DNA of 64,000 nucleotides from DASQZK01 sp963809925. GTDB taxonomy: Bacteria > Bacteroidota > Bacteroidia > Bacteroidales > GCA-2748055. The translations under genes were made by a program, and so were the position numbers. The stretch is taken from assembly GCA_963809925.1 (NCBI GenBank), contig CAWELH010000004.1:682001-746000 (forward strand), given 5' to 3'. Positions 1 through 8,724 of the stretch are shown here, in pieces (within the stretch, counting starts at the first letter, position 1; each line of letters starts with the position of its first letter). The notes under the pieces were generated by a model. That model saw only the letters and a program-made list of their open reading frames with translations, was not told where the DNA came from and did no database searches.

Positions 1-438
1 GTAAATAATCCGGAGACCGCTTCAATGTCCGATACATCAAACTGGTATGGATGCCTCTATTATGCCATAAGGTCGTTTCAAAAGCGGAGAGACAACTGGT
101 ATGTTCTTTTTGGCTATGATTTTAATACAATCTATTCCCATAAGAAACTGCTGGAGGTGCTTACCTTCGACCGGAAAGGGAATCCTGTTTTCGGTGGAAA
201 TTTCATCACAGAAAAGAAATCTCTGACAAGGTACATCCTGGAATATTCGGCAGAATTGGTCATGTCGTTGAGGTATGATGAACACCTGAATATGATCGTA
301 TTCGATCATATCGAACCATTCCAGCCAATATTTAAAGGAAACTTCAGATTTTATGGTCCCGATGGCTCCTATGACGGTTTTAGCTTCGACGATGGCGATT
401 TCCTATACCTACGGGACGTTGATGCCAGGAATTACTGA
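1..438 (+). CDS. C-terminal part of an unrecognised protein (5' end outside window)
   Basis: The reading frame is open from base 1 to the TGA ending at 438, so the gene starts upstream of the window. The first ATG inside (base 25) is probably internal, because the eight codons before it are open and look coding. The visible ~145 residues are rich in aromatic and charged residues (for example NWYVLFGYD, FRFYGPDGSYDGF) and contain no signal peptide or membrane segment. Similar aromatic C-terminal segments occur in uncharacterised Bacteroidota proteins as far as I recall, but I cannot name a family. It is followed directly by the tandem repeat block. Sure that it is coding; function unknown. Confidence 0.75.
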   Translation, partial: VNNPETASMSDTSNWYGCLYYAIRSFQKRRDNWYVLFGYDFNTIYSHKKLLEVLTFDRKGNPVFGGNFITEKKSLTRYILEYSAELVMSLRYDEHLNMIVFDHIEPFQPIFKGNFRFYGPDGSYDGFSFDDGDFLYLRDVDARNY

Positions 439-443
439 GAGTT

Positions 444-908
444 CTTATTTGTTGAGTTGTTGAATTGTTGATTTGTTGAGTTGTTGATTGGGGGATGTTT
501 AAAATAAGCTGGCCCTTAAGCACCTTTCCTCATAACTCCATAACCCCATAACTCCATCACTTATTATTTGTTGAGTTGTTGAATTGTTGATTTGTTGAAT
601 GGGGGATGTTTAAAATAAGCTTGCCCTTAAGCACCTTTCCTCATAACTCCATAACCCCATAACTCCATCACTTATTATATGTTGATTTGTTGATTTGTTG
701 AGTTGTTGAATGGGGGATGTTTAAAATAAGCTGGCCAGTAAACACCTTTCCTCATAACTCCATAACCCCATAACTCCATCACTTATTATTTGTTGAGTTG
801 TTGAATTGTTGATTTGTTGAATGGGGGATGTTTAAAATAAGCTGGCCAGTAAGCACCTTTCCTCATAACTCCATAACCCCATAACTCCCTAACTCCCTAA
901 CTCCATCA
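444..908. repeat. Four ~111-bp intergenic tandem repeats
   Basis: Four head-to-tail copies begin at about 444, 560, 671 and 782, with a period of 111 bp (first copy 116 bp). Each copy has three parts: a run of TTGTTGA-like heptamers, a constant core (GGGGGATGTTTAAAATAAGC), and a C-rich stretch of ATAACTCC/ATAACCCC hexa/octamer units. Copies differ by a few substitutions; the last copy has two extra CTAACTCC units. There is no open reading frame of note through the block. It fills the gap between the first gene and htpG. Confidence 0.9.
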
Positions 909-952
909 CCCCCCACTGTCGAATTGTCAGTCAGCACTCCTTGGCATAGGCT

Positions 953-981
953 TTGACAGAGTATGCGCGAATGTTTAATAT
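953..981 (+). promoter_or_regulatory. Possible sigma70-type promoter of htpG
   Basis: TTGACA at 953-958 and TAATAT at 976-981 are separated by exactly 17 nt, which matches the classical -35/-10 layout. The expected start of transcription (about 988) lies only some 8 nt before the htpG ATG. This layout is unusual for Bacteroidota, whose housekeeping promoters have TAnnTTTG at -7; no such box is seen in front of htpG. It may be coincidence. Confidence 0.35.
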
Positions 982-995
982 AAAACCAGAATACT

Positions 996-3044
996 ATGCA
1001 CAAGGGAAAAATTGATGTTACCACCGAGAATATTTTTCCGATCATCAAAAAGTTTTTATACTCCGATCACGAGATTTTTCTCAGGGAATTGATTTCAAAT
1101 GCCGTAGATGCCACACAGAAACTTAAGACCCTGGCTTCAATGGGTGAGTTCAAGGGCGAACTTGGCAACCAGATCATACGCGTCGAGCTGGATAAAAAGA
1201 ATAAAACACTTAAGGTTTCTGACCACGGTATCGGGATGACCTCGGAAGAAGTGGAGAAATATATTAACCAGATCGCATTCTCCAGTGCCGAGGAATTCCT
1301 CGAGAAATATAAAAATCAGGGGAATGCAATAATCGGCCATTTCGGCCTTGGTTTTTATTCTGCATTTATGGTATCTGAAAAGGTCGAAGTGATAACTAGA
1401 TCGTATATAGAAGGTTCCAAAGGAGTAAAATGGGTTTGCGACGGCAGTCCGGAGTATACGCTCGATGAAACGGAAAAGGATGATTTCGGCACTGATATTA
1501 TTCTTCATATCGATGATGAATCGAAAGAATTCCTTGAAAAAGACCGTATCAACGATATCCTTAATAAGTATTGTAAATTTCTGCCCGTTCAAATTGCCTT
1601 CGGTAAGGAAACCGAATGGAAGGACGGTAAGGAAGTCGAAACCGGGAATGACAACATCATCAACAATACAAAGCCTTTATGGACAGAAAAGCCTGTCGAT
1701 GTCACCGATGAGCAGTATCAGTCTTTTTACAGGGAATTGTATCCTGTGTCTGGTGATCCGTTGTTCAACATTCATTTGAATGTGGATTATCCATTCACCC
1801 TTACCGGAATACTTTACTTCCCGAAAATCAAGACCAATTTCGAGATACAGAAAAACAAGATACAGCTTTACAGCAACCAGGTTTTTGTCACGGATTCTGT
1901 TGAAGGCATTGTACCTGAATTTCTGACTCTTCTTCATGGTGTGCTGGATTCGCCCGACATTCCGCTGAATGTTTCCAGGAGTTATCTTCAGAGCGACTCA
2001 AACGTGAAAAAAATATCCAGTCATATCTCCAAAAAAGTGGCCGACAGGCTTGAGGAGATTTTCAAGGAAAAGCGGGATGATTTTGAAAAGAAATGGGACG
2101 ACCTGAAACTTTTCATTACCTATGGGATGATCTCTGAGGAAAAATTTTATGAGAGAGCGGAAAAATTTGCACTCCTGAAAAATACCGACAACAAGTATTT
2201 TACCTTTCCGGAATACGAAACGCTGGTTAAAGGCAATCAGACGGACAAAAACAAAACGGTAATTTATCTCTATGCAACAGATATCCAGGCACAGCATAGC
2301 TATATTGAAAAGGCACGCTCGAAGGGATACGATGTCCTGATTATGGACGGTCAGCTTGACCCACATTATATTAATCACCTCGAACAAAAACTGAAAAATG
2401 TCAGGTTTAGTCGTGTCGACGCCGATGTGATCGATAAGCTGATTGAGAAAGATGAGGTAAGGACCTCCGATCTTCCGGCCGAACAGCAGAGTGATCTTTC
2501 AACCGTCATCGAAAGTCAGGTCCCAGAACGGAACAAGTTTATGGTATCCTTTGAATCGCTGGGTGAACAAGAAAGTCCTGTTATCATTACACAATCTGAA
2601 TTCATGCGCAGGATGAAAGACATGTCAGCCATGTCAGGCATGGATTCGTTCTACGGCAGCATGCCCGATAGTTATAACCTGGTAGTAAATACCGATCATG
2701 CGCTGATAAAGAAGCTGGTGGAAGACAAGGATAAAAAGCTTTCCAAAAAGCTCACTGAACTCGGTGAAAAGAAAAAACCTCTCACAGACGAAAACGACAG
2801 TCTTAAAAAAGAGAACGAAAGTAAGAAGGAAGAAGAGATTCCACAGGCTGTTCATGACCGCATGGAAGAGCTAAACAAGGAGATCTCGGTCATCGAAAAA
2901 ACCCGGAGAGAAACTCTTGAGGAATTTGCCGGTAAGAATAAGCTGGTGCGTCAACTCATTGATCTGGCACTGCTTTCCAATAATATGCTGACCGGTGAAG
3001 CGCTTACCAGGTTCCTGAAAAGAAGTATTGATCTTATAAAATAA
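996..3044 (+). CDS. htpG: Molecular chaperone HtpG (Hsp90 family)
   Basis: Cytosolic ATP-dependent chaperone that acts as a dimer on folding clients. The 682-residue length fits the long Bacteroidota HtpG. The GHKL ATPase motifs are all present: the N-box helix with Glu31, Asn35 and Asp38 in ELISNAVDA, the DHGIGM motif from Asp76, and the glycine-rich lid GHFGLGFYSAF from residue 114. The middle-domain catalytic loop NVSRSYLQSD is intact near residue 330. A Lys/Glu-rich stretch lies around residues 575-625, before the C-terminal dimerisation domain. As in other bacteria there is no MEEVD tail. It is transcribed alone, with a tandem repeat block upstream and a converging gene downstream (9 nt gap). 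Confidence 0.97.
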   Translation: MHKGKIDVTTENIFPIIKKFLYSDHEIFLRELISNAVDATQKLKTLASMGEFKGELGNQIIRVELDKKNKTLKVSDHGIGMTSEEVEKYINQIAFSSAEEFLEKYKNQGNAIIGHFGLGFYSAFMVSEKVEVITRSYIEGSKGVKWVCDGSPEYTLDETEKDDFGTDIILHIDDESKEFLEKDRINDILNKYCKFLPVQIAFGKETEWKDGKEVETGNDNIINNTKPLWTEKPVDVTDEQYQSFYRELYPVSGDPLFNIHLNVDYPFTLTGILYFPKIKTNFEIQKNKIQLYSNQVFVTDSVEGIVPEFLTLLHGVLDSPDIPLNVSRSYLQSDSNVKKISSHISKKVADRLEEIFKEKRDDFEKKWDDLKLFITYGMISEEKFYERAEKFALLKNTDNKYFTFPEYETLVKGNQTDKNKTVIYLYATDIQAQHSYIEKARSKGYDVLIMDGQLDPHYINHLEQKLKNVRFSRVDADVIDKLIEKDEVRTSDLPAEQQSDLSTVIESQVPERNKFMVSFESLGEQESPVIITQSEFMRRMKDMSAMSGMDSFYGSMPDSYNLVVNTDHALIKKLVEDKDKKLSKKLTELGEKKKPLTDENDSLKKENESKKEEEIPQAVHDRMEELNKEISVIEKTRRETLEEFAGKNKLVRQLIDLALLSNNMLTGEALTRFLKRSIDLIK

Positions 3045-3053
3045 ATCGCTGTA

Positions 3054-3575
3054 TTAAAAAAGCTGGCGTACTTCCTTTTTTAGATACTCAATAGCTTCCA
3101 GGGTTGGAGAGTGCTGAAGTTCAATGGCATTTTCGAGGATTTTTTTCCCCAGTTCCAGGCCGTTTGATTGAGGATTTAACTCGACCATTGATTCACTGAT
3201 CAGTTTGATGATGCTGTTTTTTGCAGCCTTCACTTTCTCCCATGCTTCCGAGCTGATGTAGGTCTGCTGTGCAAGGTTGTGTTCAAACTCCGTTCTGACA
3301 GAAGATATCAGTTCATTTTGAAACTGAGCGATGGTCAGGTTTGTTCGGCTCATCCTCATCACCAGGGAATCGGGAGAAATCCTTTCCAAAAAAAGGATCA
3401 GTCGTTCACAGGCCTGCAACCGGAGAGGAAGTGTATTGTCTTTCTGGCCCACGCTGATCTGAAAGCTTCGTTTTCTGTCCTCATTTCTAAGAAACATCCT
3501 GATTAGCAGATATGCCGTCAGAAAAACGATGAGTGCGGGAATGGTATACTTAAGAATTTCCATGTATTCCTTCAT
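3054..3575 (-). CDS. Small single-pass membrane protein, conserved hypothetical
   Basis: 173 residues. One hydrophobic segment (about residues 9-27, IPALIVFLTAYLLIRMFL) is followed by a basic stretch and then a soluble alpha-helical domain with LRLQACERLILFLERI and EFEHNLAQQTYIS. The shape is an N-terminal anchor with a cytoplasmic helical domain. It resembles a conserved Bacteroidota protein of unknown function, and I do not assign a role. It converges on htpG and is transcribed away from the aminotransferase gene. No enzyme motif is visible. Confidence 0.8.
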   Translation of the reverse strand: MKEYMEILKYTIPALIVFLTAYLLIRMFLRNEDRKRSFQISVGQKDNTLPLRLQACERLILFLERISPDSLVMRMSRTNLTIAQFQNELISSVRTEFEHNLAQQTYISSEAWEKVKAAKNSIIKLISESMVELNPQSNGLELGKKILENAIELQHSPTLEAIEYLKKEVRQLF

Positions 3576-3633
3576 GTTAATATTTTTTTCAAACTAAAGG
3601 TCTAATAAATTTATCAATTTATAATAAATAAAG

Positions 3634-3641
3634 TATTTTTG
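3634..3641 (+). promoter_or_regulatory. Bacteroidota -7 box for the aminotransferase gene
   Basis: TATTTTTG matches TAnnTTTG. It lies about 55 nt before the ATG at 3696 in an AT-rich divergent intergenic region. No clear TTTG -33 element was seen. Confidence 0.45.
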
Positions 3642-3695
3642 AAGCTGGATTAAAAAATAATATCATAAACGACTCGCACATCAAATTTACGACCT

Positions 3696-4889
3696 ATGGA
3701 AAATGTTTCAAAGAGATTGGCCAGTTTATCTGCATCGCAGACCATTGCAATGAATCAGAAAAGTCGGGAGATGAAAGACAAGGGATTGGATATCATTAAT
3801 CTCAGCGTAGGCGAACCTGACTTTCCGACACCTGACCATATCAAGACCGCTGCTAAAAAAGCCATAGACGATAATTATTCATTTTATGCTCCAGTTCCGG
3901 GTTATCCTGATTTAAGGAAGGCCATCTGCAAGAAATTCAAAGATGAGAACAATCTTGAATATACTCCCGAACAGATTGTAGTATCCACCGGTGCAAAGCA
4001 TAGCATAGCAAATGTTTTGTTATGTATCATCGATAAGGGTGACGAGGTTATTGTTCCCGCTCCATATTGGGTAAGCTATGTTGAACAGGTTAAGATTGGT
4101 GAAGGGGTGAATGTGATTGTGGAGACATTGCTTGAGGACGATTACAAAATGACAGCGGCACAACTTGAAGCAGCCATAACCCCAAAAACGAAGGCACTGA
4201 TACTTTGCTCACCCTCGAATCCAACCGGTAGTGTTTACAGTTTCGAAGAACTTAAACCGCTGGTTGAAGTACTGAAAAAATATCCTGAGATAATAATTAT
4301 CGCGGATGAGATCTACGAACATATCAATTTTGTCGGAGCACACGTCAGCATTGCTGAATTTCCGGGTATGATTGAACGCAGCGTCGTTGTAAACGGTGTC
4401 TCAAAGGGTTATGCCATGACCGGTTGGAGAATCGGATATCTGGGTGCTCCGCTGTGGATTGCCAAAGCGTGCAATAAACTTCAGGGTCAGATGACATCCG
4501 GCGCCACATCTGTAGCCCAGCGTGCTGCCCTTGCTGCTCTTGAAGGTGATCAGTCCTGTGTTGCGGATATGAATGCGGCGTTCCTGAGGAGGCGTGATCT
4601 CGTTCTTGGAAGGCTGGCTGAAATTGACGGCATCAGGTGCACCATTCCGGGAGGCGCATTTTATGTATTCCCCGATATGAGTGCCTATTACGGCAAAAGC
4701 ATAAACGGCGAGAAAATTAGTAATTCTATGGATCTTTGCTTGTACCTTCTGGAACAGGGGCAAATTGCTACAGTACCGGGTGATGCCTTCGGCGCACCCG
4801 ATAATATCCGGATATCCTATGCCAACTCTGATGAAAATCTCATCAAAGCTATGGATCGTCTCCGAAATGCACTTGCAAATCTAACGTAG
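3696..4889 (+). CDS. Class I PLP-dependent aminotransferase (aspartate aminotransferase type)
   Basis: Transfers an amino group between an amino acid (probably aspartate) and 2-oxoglutarate, using pyridoxal phosphate, in the cytosol. The 397-residue length is normal for the fold-type I family. The N-terminal VGEPDFPTP motif, the PLP-ring residues in CSPSNPTGS and ADEIYEH, the Schiff-base lysine Lys237 in NGVSKGYAMTGWRIGY, and the carboxylate-binding arginine Arg372 in NIRISYAN are all present. The motifs are those of the bacterial aspC/aspB subgroup; exact substrate preference (Asp, or a wider range) cannot be read from the sequence. It appears monocistronic, with a TAnnTTTG box upstream and 220 nt before the next gene. 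Confidence 0.93.
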   Translation: MENVSKRLASLSASQTIAMNQKSREMKDKGLDIINLSVGEPDFPTPDHIKTAAKKAIDDNYSFYAPVPGYPDLRKAICKKFKDENNLEYTPEQIVVSTGAKHSIANVLLCIIDKGDEVIVPAPYWVSYVEQVKIGEGVNVIVETLLEDDYKMTAAQLEAAITPKTKALILCSPSNPTGSVYSFEELKPLVEVLKKYPEIIIIADEIYEHINFVGAHVSIAEFPGMIERSVVVNGVSKGYAMTGWRIGYLGAPLWIAKACNKLQGQMTSGATSVAQRAALAALEGDQSCVADMNAAFLRRRDLVLGRLAEIDGIRCTIPGGAFYVFPDMSAYYGKSINGEKISNSMDLCLYLLEQGQIATVPGDAFGAPDNIRISYANSDENLIKAMDRLRNALANLT

Positions 4890-5109
4890 ATTCATTTCAT
4901 TAGTCGGAAGTGCAATTGCGGTATTTCCCTGCAATAAACAGGAGCCTTTTTATCCTATTCCGGCTATAAATATTCATCGACGGAATTGAGAAGATACCGC
5001 TTCTTTTTTCCGTTTTTTCATTATTTATAAAATTCCAGAAGGATTTCTCCGTTCTTAACGAAGAGTTAATTTTTGTTTAAGTTTGTGATATATTAAGATT
5101 TGCCACAGG

Positions 5110-6177
5110 ATGGTCCGACGTAACATTTCAAGAAAGAAACCGGGGTTTTTAAGACTTTCCCTATGGCTCGTTTTTGGAGCCATTGTCATAGCGCTTTTTT
5201 CTTTCATTAAAATATACAGGGTGCTTTTCAGTCCCTCAGTGAAGTTGTCGCCTGGTGACAGTACTATATTTTTCGTTCCCACAGGGTCTGATTATCAATC
5301 TGTTTTGATAAATCTGAAAACAGAAGGAATCATCAAAGATCCGAAAAGCTTTAAGTGGCTGGCACAAAAGAAAAATTATCCATCGAATGTTCATCCCGGA
5401 AGGTACCGCATCACAGGGAAAATGAGTAATAACGATCTGTTAAACATGCTGCGCTCAGGCAAACAGGAACCATTGATGGTTACATTCAACAACCTCAGGA
5501 CAATTGGTGAGCTGGCAGACGTTTTATCTTCCCAGCTCGAACCTGATTCAGCAGCTTTCGCCCGTTATTTCAGGAAACCGGAAACCGTGCAGAGCAATGG
5601 ATTTACAATGGAAAATTTTGCTGTAATGTTCATCCCCAATTCGTATGAATTTTACTGGAATACAAGTCCGGAAGAGTACGTCAAAAGAATGAAGCGTGAA
5701 TATATCGCCTTCTGGTCAAAGGGCCGGATGGAGAAGGCCCAAAAGATCGGTCTTAAGCCGGAGGATGTTTCAATCCTTGCCTCGATTGTTGAACAGGAAT
5801 CACTTCATAACGATGAGAACTCGCTGATTGCCGGTGTGTTCATAAACCGTCTGAAAGAGGGCATCCCCCTGCAGTCCGATCCTACACTGATCTTCGCATT
5901 GCATGATTTTAATATACGTCGGGTCCTCAATTTACAGAAAAAGATCGATTCGCCTTACAATACTTACAAGAACAGAGGACTTCCTCCCGGACCGATTTGT
6001 ATCCCTTCAATTTCAGCCATTGATGCAGTTTTGAATTATGAGGCTCACCGGTACCTCTATTTTTGTGCAAAACCGGATTTTTCAGGTTACCATAATTTTG
6101 CCCAGACACTGGCTCAACATAACAAAAATGCACGTTTATACCAACAAGCTCTCAATAGGCGTAAAATATTTAAATAG
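5110..6177 (+). CDS. mltG: Endolytic peptidoglycan transglycosylase MltG (YceG-like)
   Basis: Cleaves nascent peptidoglycan strands at the inner membrane and is thought to set glycan chain length. The 355-residue protein has a basic N-terminus, one membrane segment (about residues 16-37), a LysM-like subdomain and the YceG catalytic domain. The catalytic glutamate is Glu228 in ASIVEQES, equivalent to Glu218 of the E. coli enzyme, and the conserved LQSDPT and SPYNTY..GLPPGPI motifs follow. It is 37 nt upstream of the phosphohexomutase gene on the same strand and may be cotranscribed with it; murB and a glycosyltransferase are nearby, so this is an envelope-synthesis neighbourhood. Confidence 0.95.
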   Translation: MVRRNISRKKPGFLRLSLWLVFGAIVIALFSFIKIYRVLFSPSVKLSPGDSTIFFVPTGSDYQSVLINLKTEGIIKDPKSFKWLAQKKNYPSNVHPGRYRITGKMSNNDLLNMLRSGKQEPLMVTFNNLRTIGELADVLSSQLEPDSAAFARYFRKPETVQSNGFTMENFAVMFIPNSYEFYWNTSPEEYVKRMKREYIAFWSKGRMEKAQKIGLKPEDVSILASIVEQESLHNDENSLIAGVFINRLKEGIPLQSDPTLIFALHDFNIRRVLNLQKKIDSPYNTYKNRGLPPGPICIPSISAIDAVLNYEAHRYLYFCAKPDFSGYHNFAQTLAQHNKNARLYQQALNRRKIFK

Positions 6178-6214
6178 TCAGTATTATATAGGAAGAATAA
6201 TGTAATTTCATCCA

Positions 6215-7624
6215 ATGAACAGGATCAAATTCGGAACAGACGGGTGGAGGGCAGTTATCGCCCGTGATTTCACGACAGAAAACGTGGCCAGGATAGCTTT
6301 GGCCAGCTCTACATGGCTTCAGCGAAAATATAGAGAGGCAACTGTGGTAATCGGATATGATTGTCGCTTTGGAGGACCAATGTTTGCAGAAACTGCTGCA
6401 AAGATATTTGGGTCCAAGGGGATAAAAGTAATCCTTACCGACCGATTCACATCAACGCCAGTGGTATCATTTGTTGTGAATATGATGAAAGCTGAATTGG
6501 GAGTTATGATTACGGCCAGTCATAACACCCCTGAATATAACGGGTTCAAACTGAAGGGTACACATGGCGGGCCCCTCTTTGATGAAGATGTAAAGGACAT
6601 CGAAAATATGATCGATTATGAGAATCAGCTCGATCTTGACATGATTAAGATCGACAATCTGATCGACAAGGATATACTTACCATCGGTAATATTGAAGAG
6701 TACTACGTTCAGCATGTCAGTGAAAATTTTGACCTCCAGGCGTTGGGGAAATATGCCGGATCCATTGCCTTTGATCCGATGTTTGGAAGCGCTCAGAATA
6801 TCCTGGGTGCAATTCTCCCCGGAATAAGGGTCATTCATCAGAAGCACGATTTTTCCTTTGGAAACACGAAGCCCGAGCCACTGGAAAAAAACTTAGGTGA
6901 ATTTCTGACATTCGTTGGTAATAATGACGGTATAAAACTTGGCATTGCTGTCGATGGTGATGGCGACAGGATTGCCCTGGTGGATGAATTTGGCACGTAC
7001 ATCGACTCTCATCACATCATCTTGCTTATGATCCATTATCTGGCAGGGTACAGAGGTGAGAAGGGAACTATTGTCACAGGCTTTTCTTCAACGAATAAAA
7101 TTGAAAAGCTTGCTGCACATTACGGACTGCCGGTGAGAAGGGTGAAAATAGGATTTAAGGAAATATCCCGGCACATGGTTAGGGAGGATATACTTGTAGG
7201 TGGAGAAGAATCCGGCGGCATCAGTGTGAAAGGTCACATTCCGGAACGTGACGGTATCTGGATGGGACTGCTAATCCTTCGTTTTATGCACGAATCAGGA
7301 AAAAGCCTTGATGTACTCATAAAAGAAGTGTATTCCATTACCGGTAGTTTTGCTTTCGCACGTTCCGATCTGCATATCGAGAAGGATCTGAGGAACCGCG
7401 TCCTTGAAAGATGCCAGAAAGGGAAATTCAATGCCTTTGGGGATAAACCTGTGGAACGGATGGAAAATATAGACGGTTTTAAATATTTTCTGGACGAAAA
7501 TTCATGGTTTATGATCAGGGCTTCAGGGACAGAACCCATTTTAAGGACCTATGCTGAAGCACCATCGATTGACCAGGCAAGGGAGCTGCTTGAAACGGGG
7601 TATGCGGCTATCATGGAAACCTAA
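6215..7624 (+). CDS. Phosphoglucomutase/phosphomannomutase family protein
   Basis: Alpha-D-phosphohexomutase that moves phosphate between C1 and C6 (or C1 and the amino-sugar C6) of a hexose, providing precursors for wall or surface polysaccharide. The 469 residues contain all four active-site elements: phosphoserine Ser102 in TASHNTPEYNG, metal-binding Asp247/Asp249/Asp251 in DGDGDR, the sugar-binding loop GGEESGG from Gly329, and the phosphate loop RASGTEP from Arg435. The T in place of P after SHN (usual SHNP) is a small deviation. Substrate (glucose, mannose or glucosamine phosphate) is not decidable from sequence. Its last 4 nt overlap the end of murB on the other strand. Confidence 0.92.
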   Translation: MNRIKFGTDGWRAVIARDFTTENVARIALASSTWLQRKYREATVVIGYDCRFGGPMFAETAAKIFGSKGIKVILTDRFTSTPVVSFVVNMMKAELGVMITASHNTPEYNGFKLKGTHGGPLFDEDVKDIENMIDYENQLDLDMIKIDNLIDKDILTIGNIEEYYVQHVSENFDLQALGKYAGSIAFDPMFGSAQNILGAILPGIRVIHQKHDFSFGNTKPEPLEKNLGEFLTFVGNNDGIKLGIAVDGDGDRIALVDEFGTYIDSHHIILLMIHYLAGYRGEKGTIVTGFSSTNKIEKLAAHYGLPVRRVKIGFKEISRHMVREDILVGGEESGGISVKGHIPERDGIWMGLLILRFMHESGKSLDVLIKEVYSITGSFAFARSDLHIEKDLRNRVLERCQKGKFNAFGDKPVERMENIDGFKYFLDENSWFMIRASGTEPILRTYAEAPSIDQARELLETGYAAIMET

Positions 7625-8631
7625 ACGACATTAACTTCTCGTTCAAGCGCTATATTGTATAGACTTAAAACTGCCTCCCGGATCATTTCGGAAAAGGCGA
7701 AAACTTCACGGCCGGTTGCGTTGCCATAGTTTACGATTACTAGTGGCTGATTGGGCCATGTTCCGGTATCTTTCTCACGTACACCTTTCCACCCGGCTTT
7801 CTCAATGAGCCATGCAGCTGGAATTTTGATTTTGTCGTCAAATGGAAATGAGGGCATATCGGGAAATTTCTCCCGTAGTTCACCAAAGTCTCTGACCTCC
7901 AGTATCGGATTTTTAAAGAAACTGCCGGCATTGCCTGTTACCGCCGGATCTGGAAGTTTGGCTGATCTGATAGCGATTATCGTATCCCGGAGCGATTTGC
8001 TGTCTTTCTTCCTTTTTTTTCTGAATTCCTGGGCAACGATCCCGTAACCGAGTTCAAACCGTGGATGTTTATCCAGCCTGAAGCAAACATCTGTGATCAT
8101 GAAGCGATCCTTCAGTTCCTGCTTGAAAATACTCTGACGGTAGCTGAAGCGGCAGTCCTCTGCATTAATCCTGGTCATCTCCTTTTTCACAAGATCAACA
8201 CCTTCAACCCACAAAATCCGGTTCTTAATTTCTATGCCATAAGCACCGATGTTCTGAACCGGAGCTGATCCAACCATTCCCGGTATCAGCGATAGATTCT
8301 CCAGTCCGGAATATTTGCGCTCAACACAATACTCCACAAAACTGTCCCAGTTTTCACCGGCACCAACCCGGATATCAATGAAAAGATCGTCTTCCCTGAC
8401 TATTTCAATACCACGGATCAACGGATGCAGAATAAGACCGTCAAAATTATCCTGAAACAGGATATTACTCCCTTCCCCAAGGATCATGTACCTGTAGTCA
8501 GTCAGCGTATACTTGTCTAAAAATTCAAGGATTTCTTCGGAAGTCGTAAATGATGCGAAATACCTGGCCTTTATATCAAAACCAAATGTATTGAGAGCGC
8601 GAAGGGAAACATTTTCCTGTAGTACTGTCAT
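7621..8631 (-). CDS. murB: UDP-N-acetylenolpyruvoylglucosamine reductase MurB
   Basis: FAD- and NADPH-dependent reduction of enolpyruvyl-UDP-GlcNAc to UDP-MurNAc, the second committed step of peptidoglycan synthesis, in the cytosol. The FAD-binding motifs ILGEGSNIL and GMVGSAPVQNIGAYG are present, as is the catalytic serine (residue 237) in GNAGSFFKNP. The frame is open to an ATG at 8670, but I chose the ATG at 8631: a TAnnTTTG promoter box lies between the two (8648-8655), so the upstream ATG would not be on the transcript, and the protein then begins MTVLQENVSLRALNTFG as is usual for MurB. Length 336 residues. It converges with the phosphohexomutase gene. Confidence 0.94.
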   Translation of the reverse strand: MTVLQENVSLRALNTFGFDIKARYFASFTTSEEILEFLDKYTLTDYRYMILGEGSNILFQDNFDGLILHPLIRGIEIVREDDLFIDIRVGAGENWDSFVEYCVERKYSGLENLSLIPGMVGSAPVQNIGAYGIEIKNRILWVEGVDLVKKEMTRINAEDCRFSYRQSIFKQELKDRFMITDVCFRLDKHPRFELGYGIVAQEFRKKRKKDSKSLRDTIIAIRSAKLPDPAVTGNAGSFFKNPILEVRDFGELREKFPDMPSFPFDDKIKIPAAWLIEKAGWKGVREKDTGTWPNQPLVIVNYGNATGREVFAFSEMIREAVLSLYNIALEREVNVV

Positions 8632-8647
8632 GACCGGATTGTTAGGG

Positions 8648-8655
8648 CAAAGATA
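8648..8655 (-). promoter_or_regulatory. Bacteroidota -7 box for murB
   Basis: Read on the minus strand this is TATCTTTG, an exact TAnnTTTG match, 16 nt before the ATG at 8631. It falls inside the longer open frame and so decides the murB start. Confidence 0.55.
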
Positions 8656-8724
8656 GCATATGCCTCCCATTCATATAAGGAATCTCTCTTTTATTTTTTA
8701 TCTTCGTCTGGTTCGTATTTGTAA

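Noticed and set aside
444..908. Could the tandem repeats be a CRISPR array?
   Set aside because: There are no uniform short repeats separated by unique spacers; the whole 111-bp unit repeats, and no cas genes are in the window.
4889..5110. Terminator hairpins after the aminotransferase gene
   Set aside because: Only weak 4-5 bp stems (CCTG/CAGG, AGAAG/CTTCT) before T runs; not convincing.
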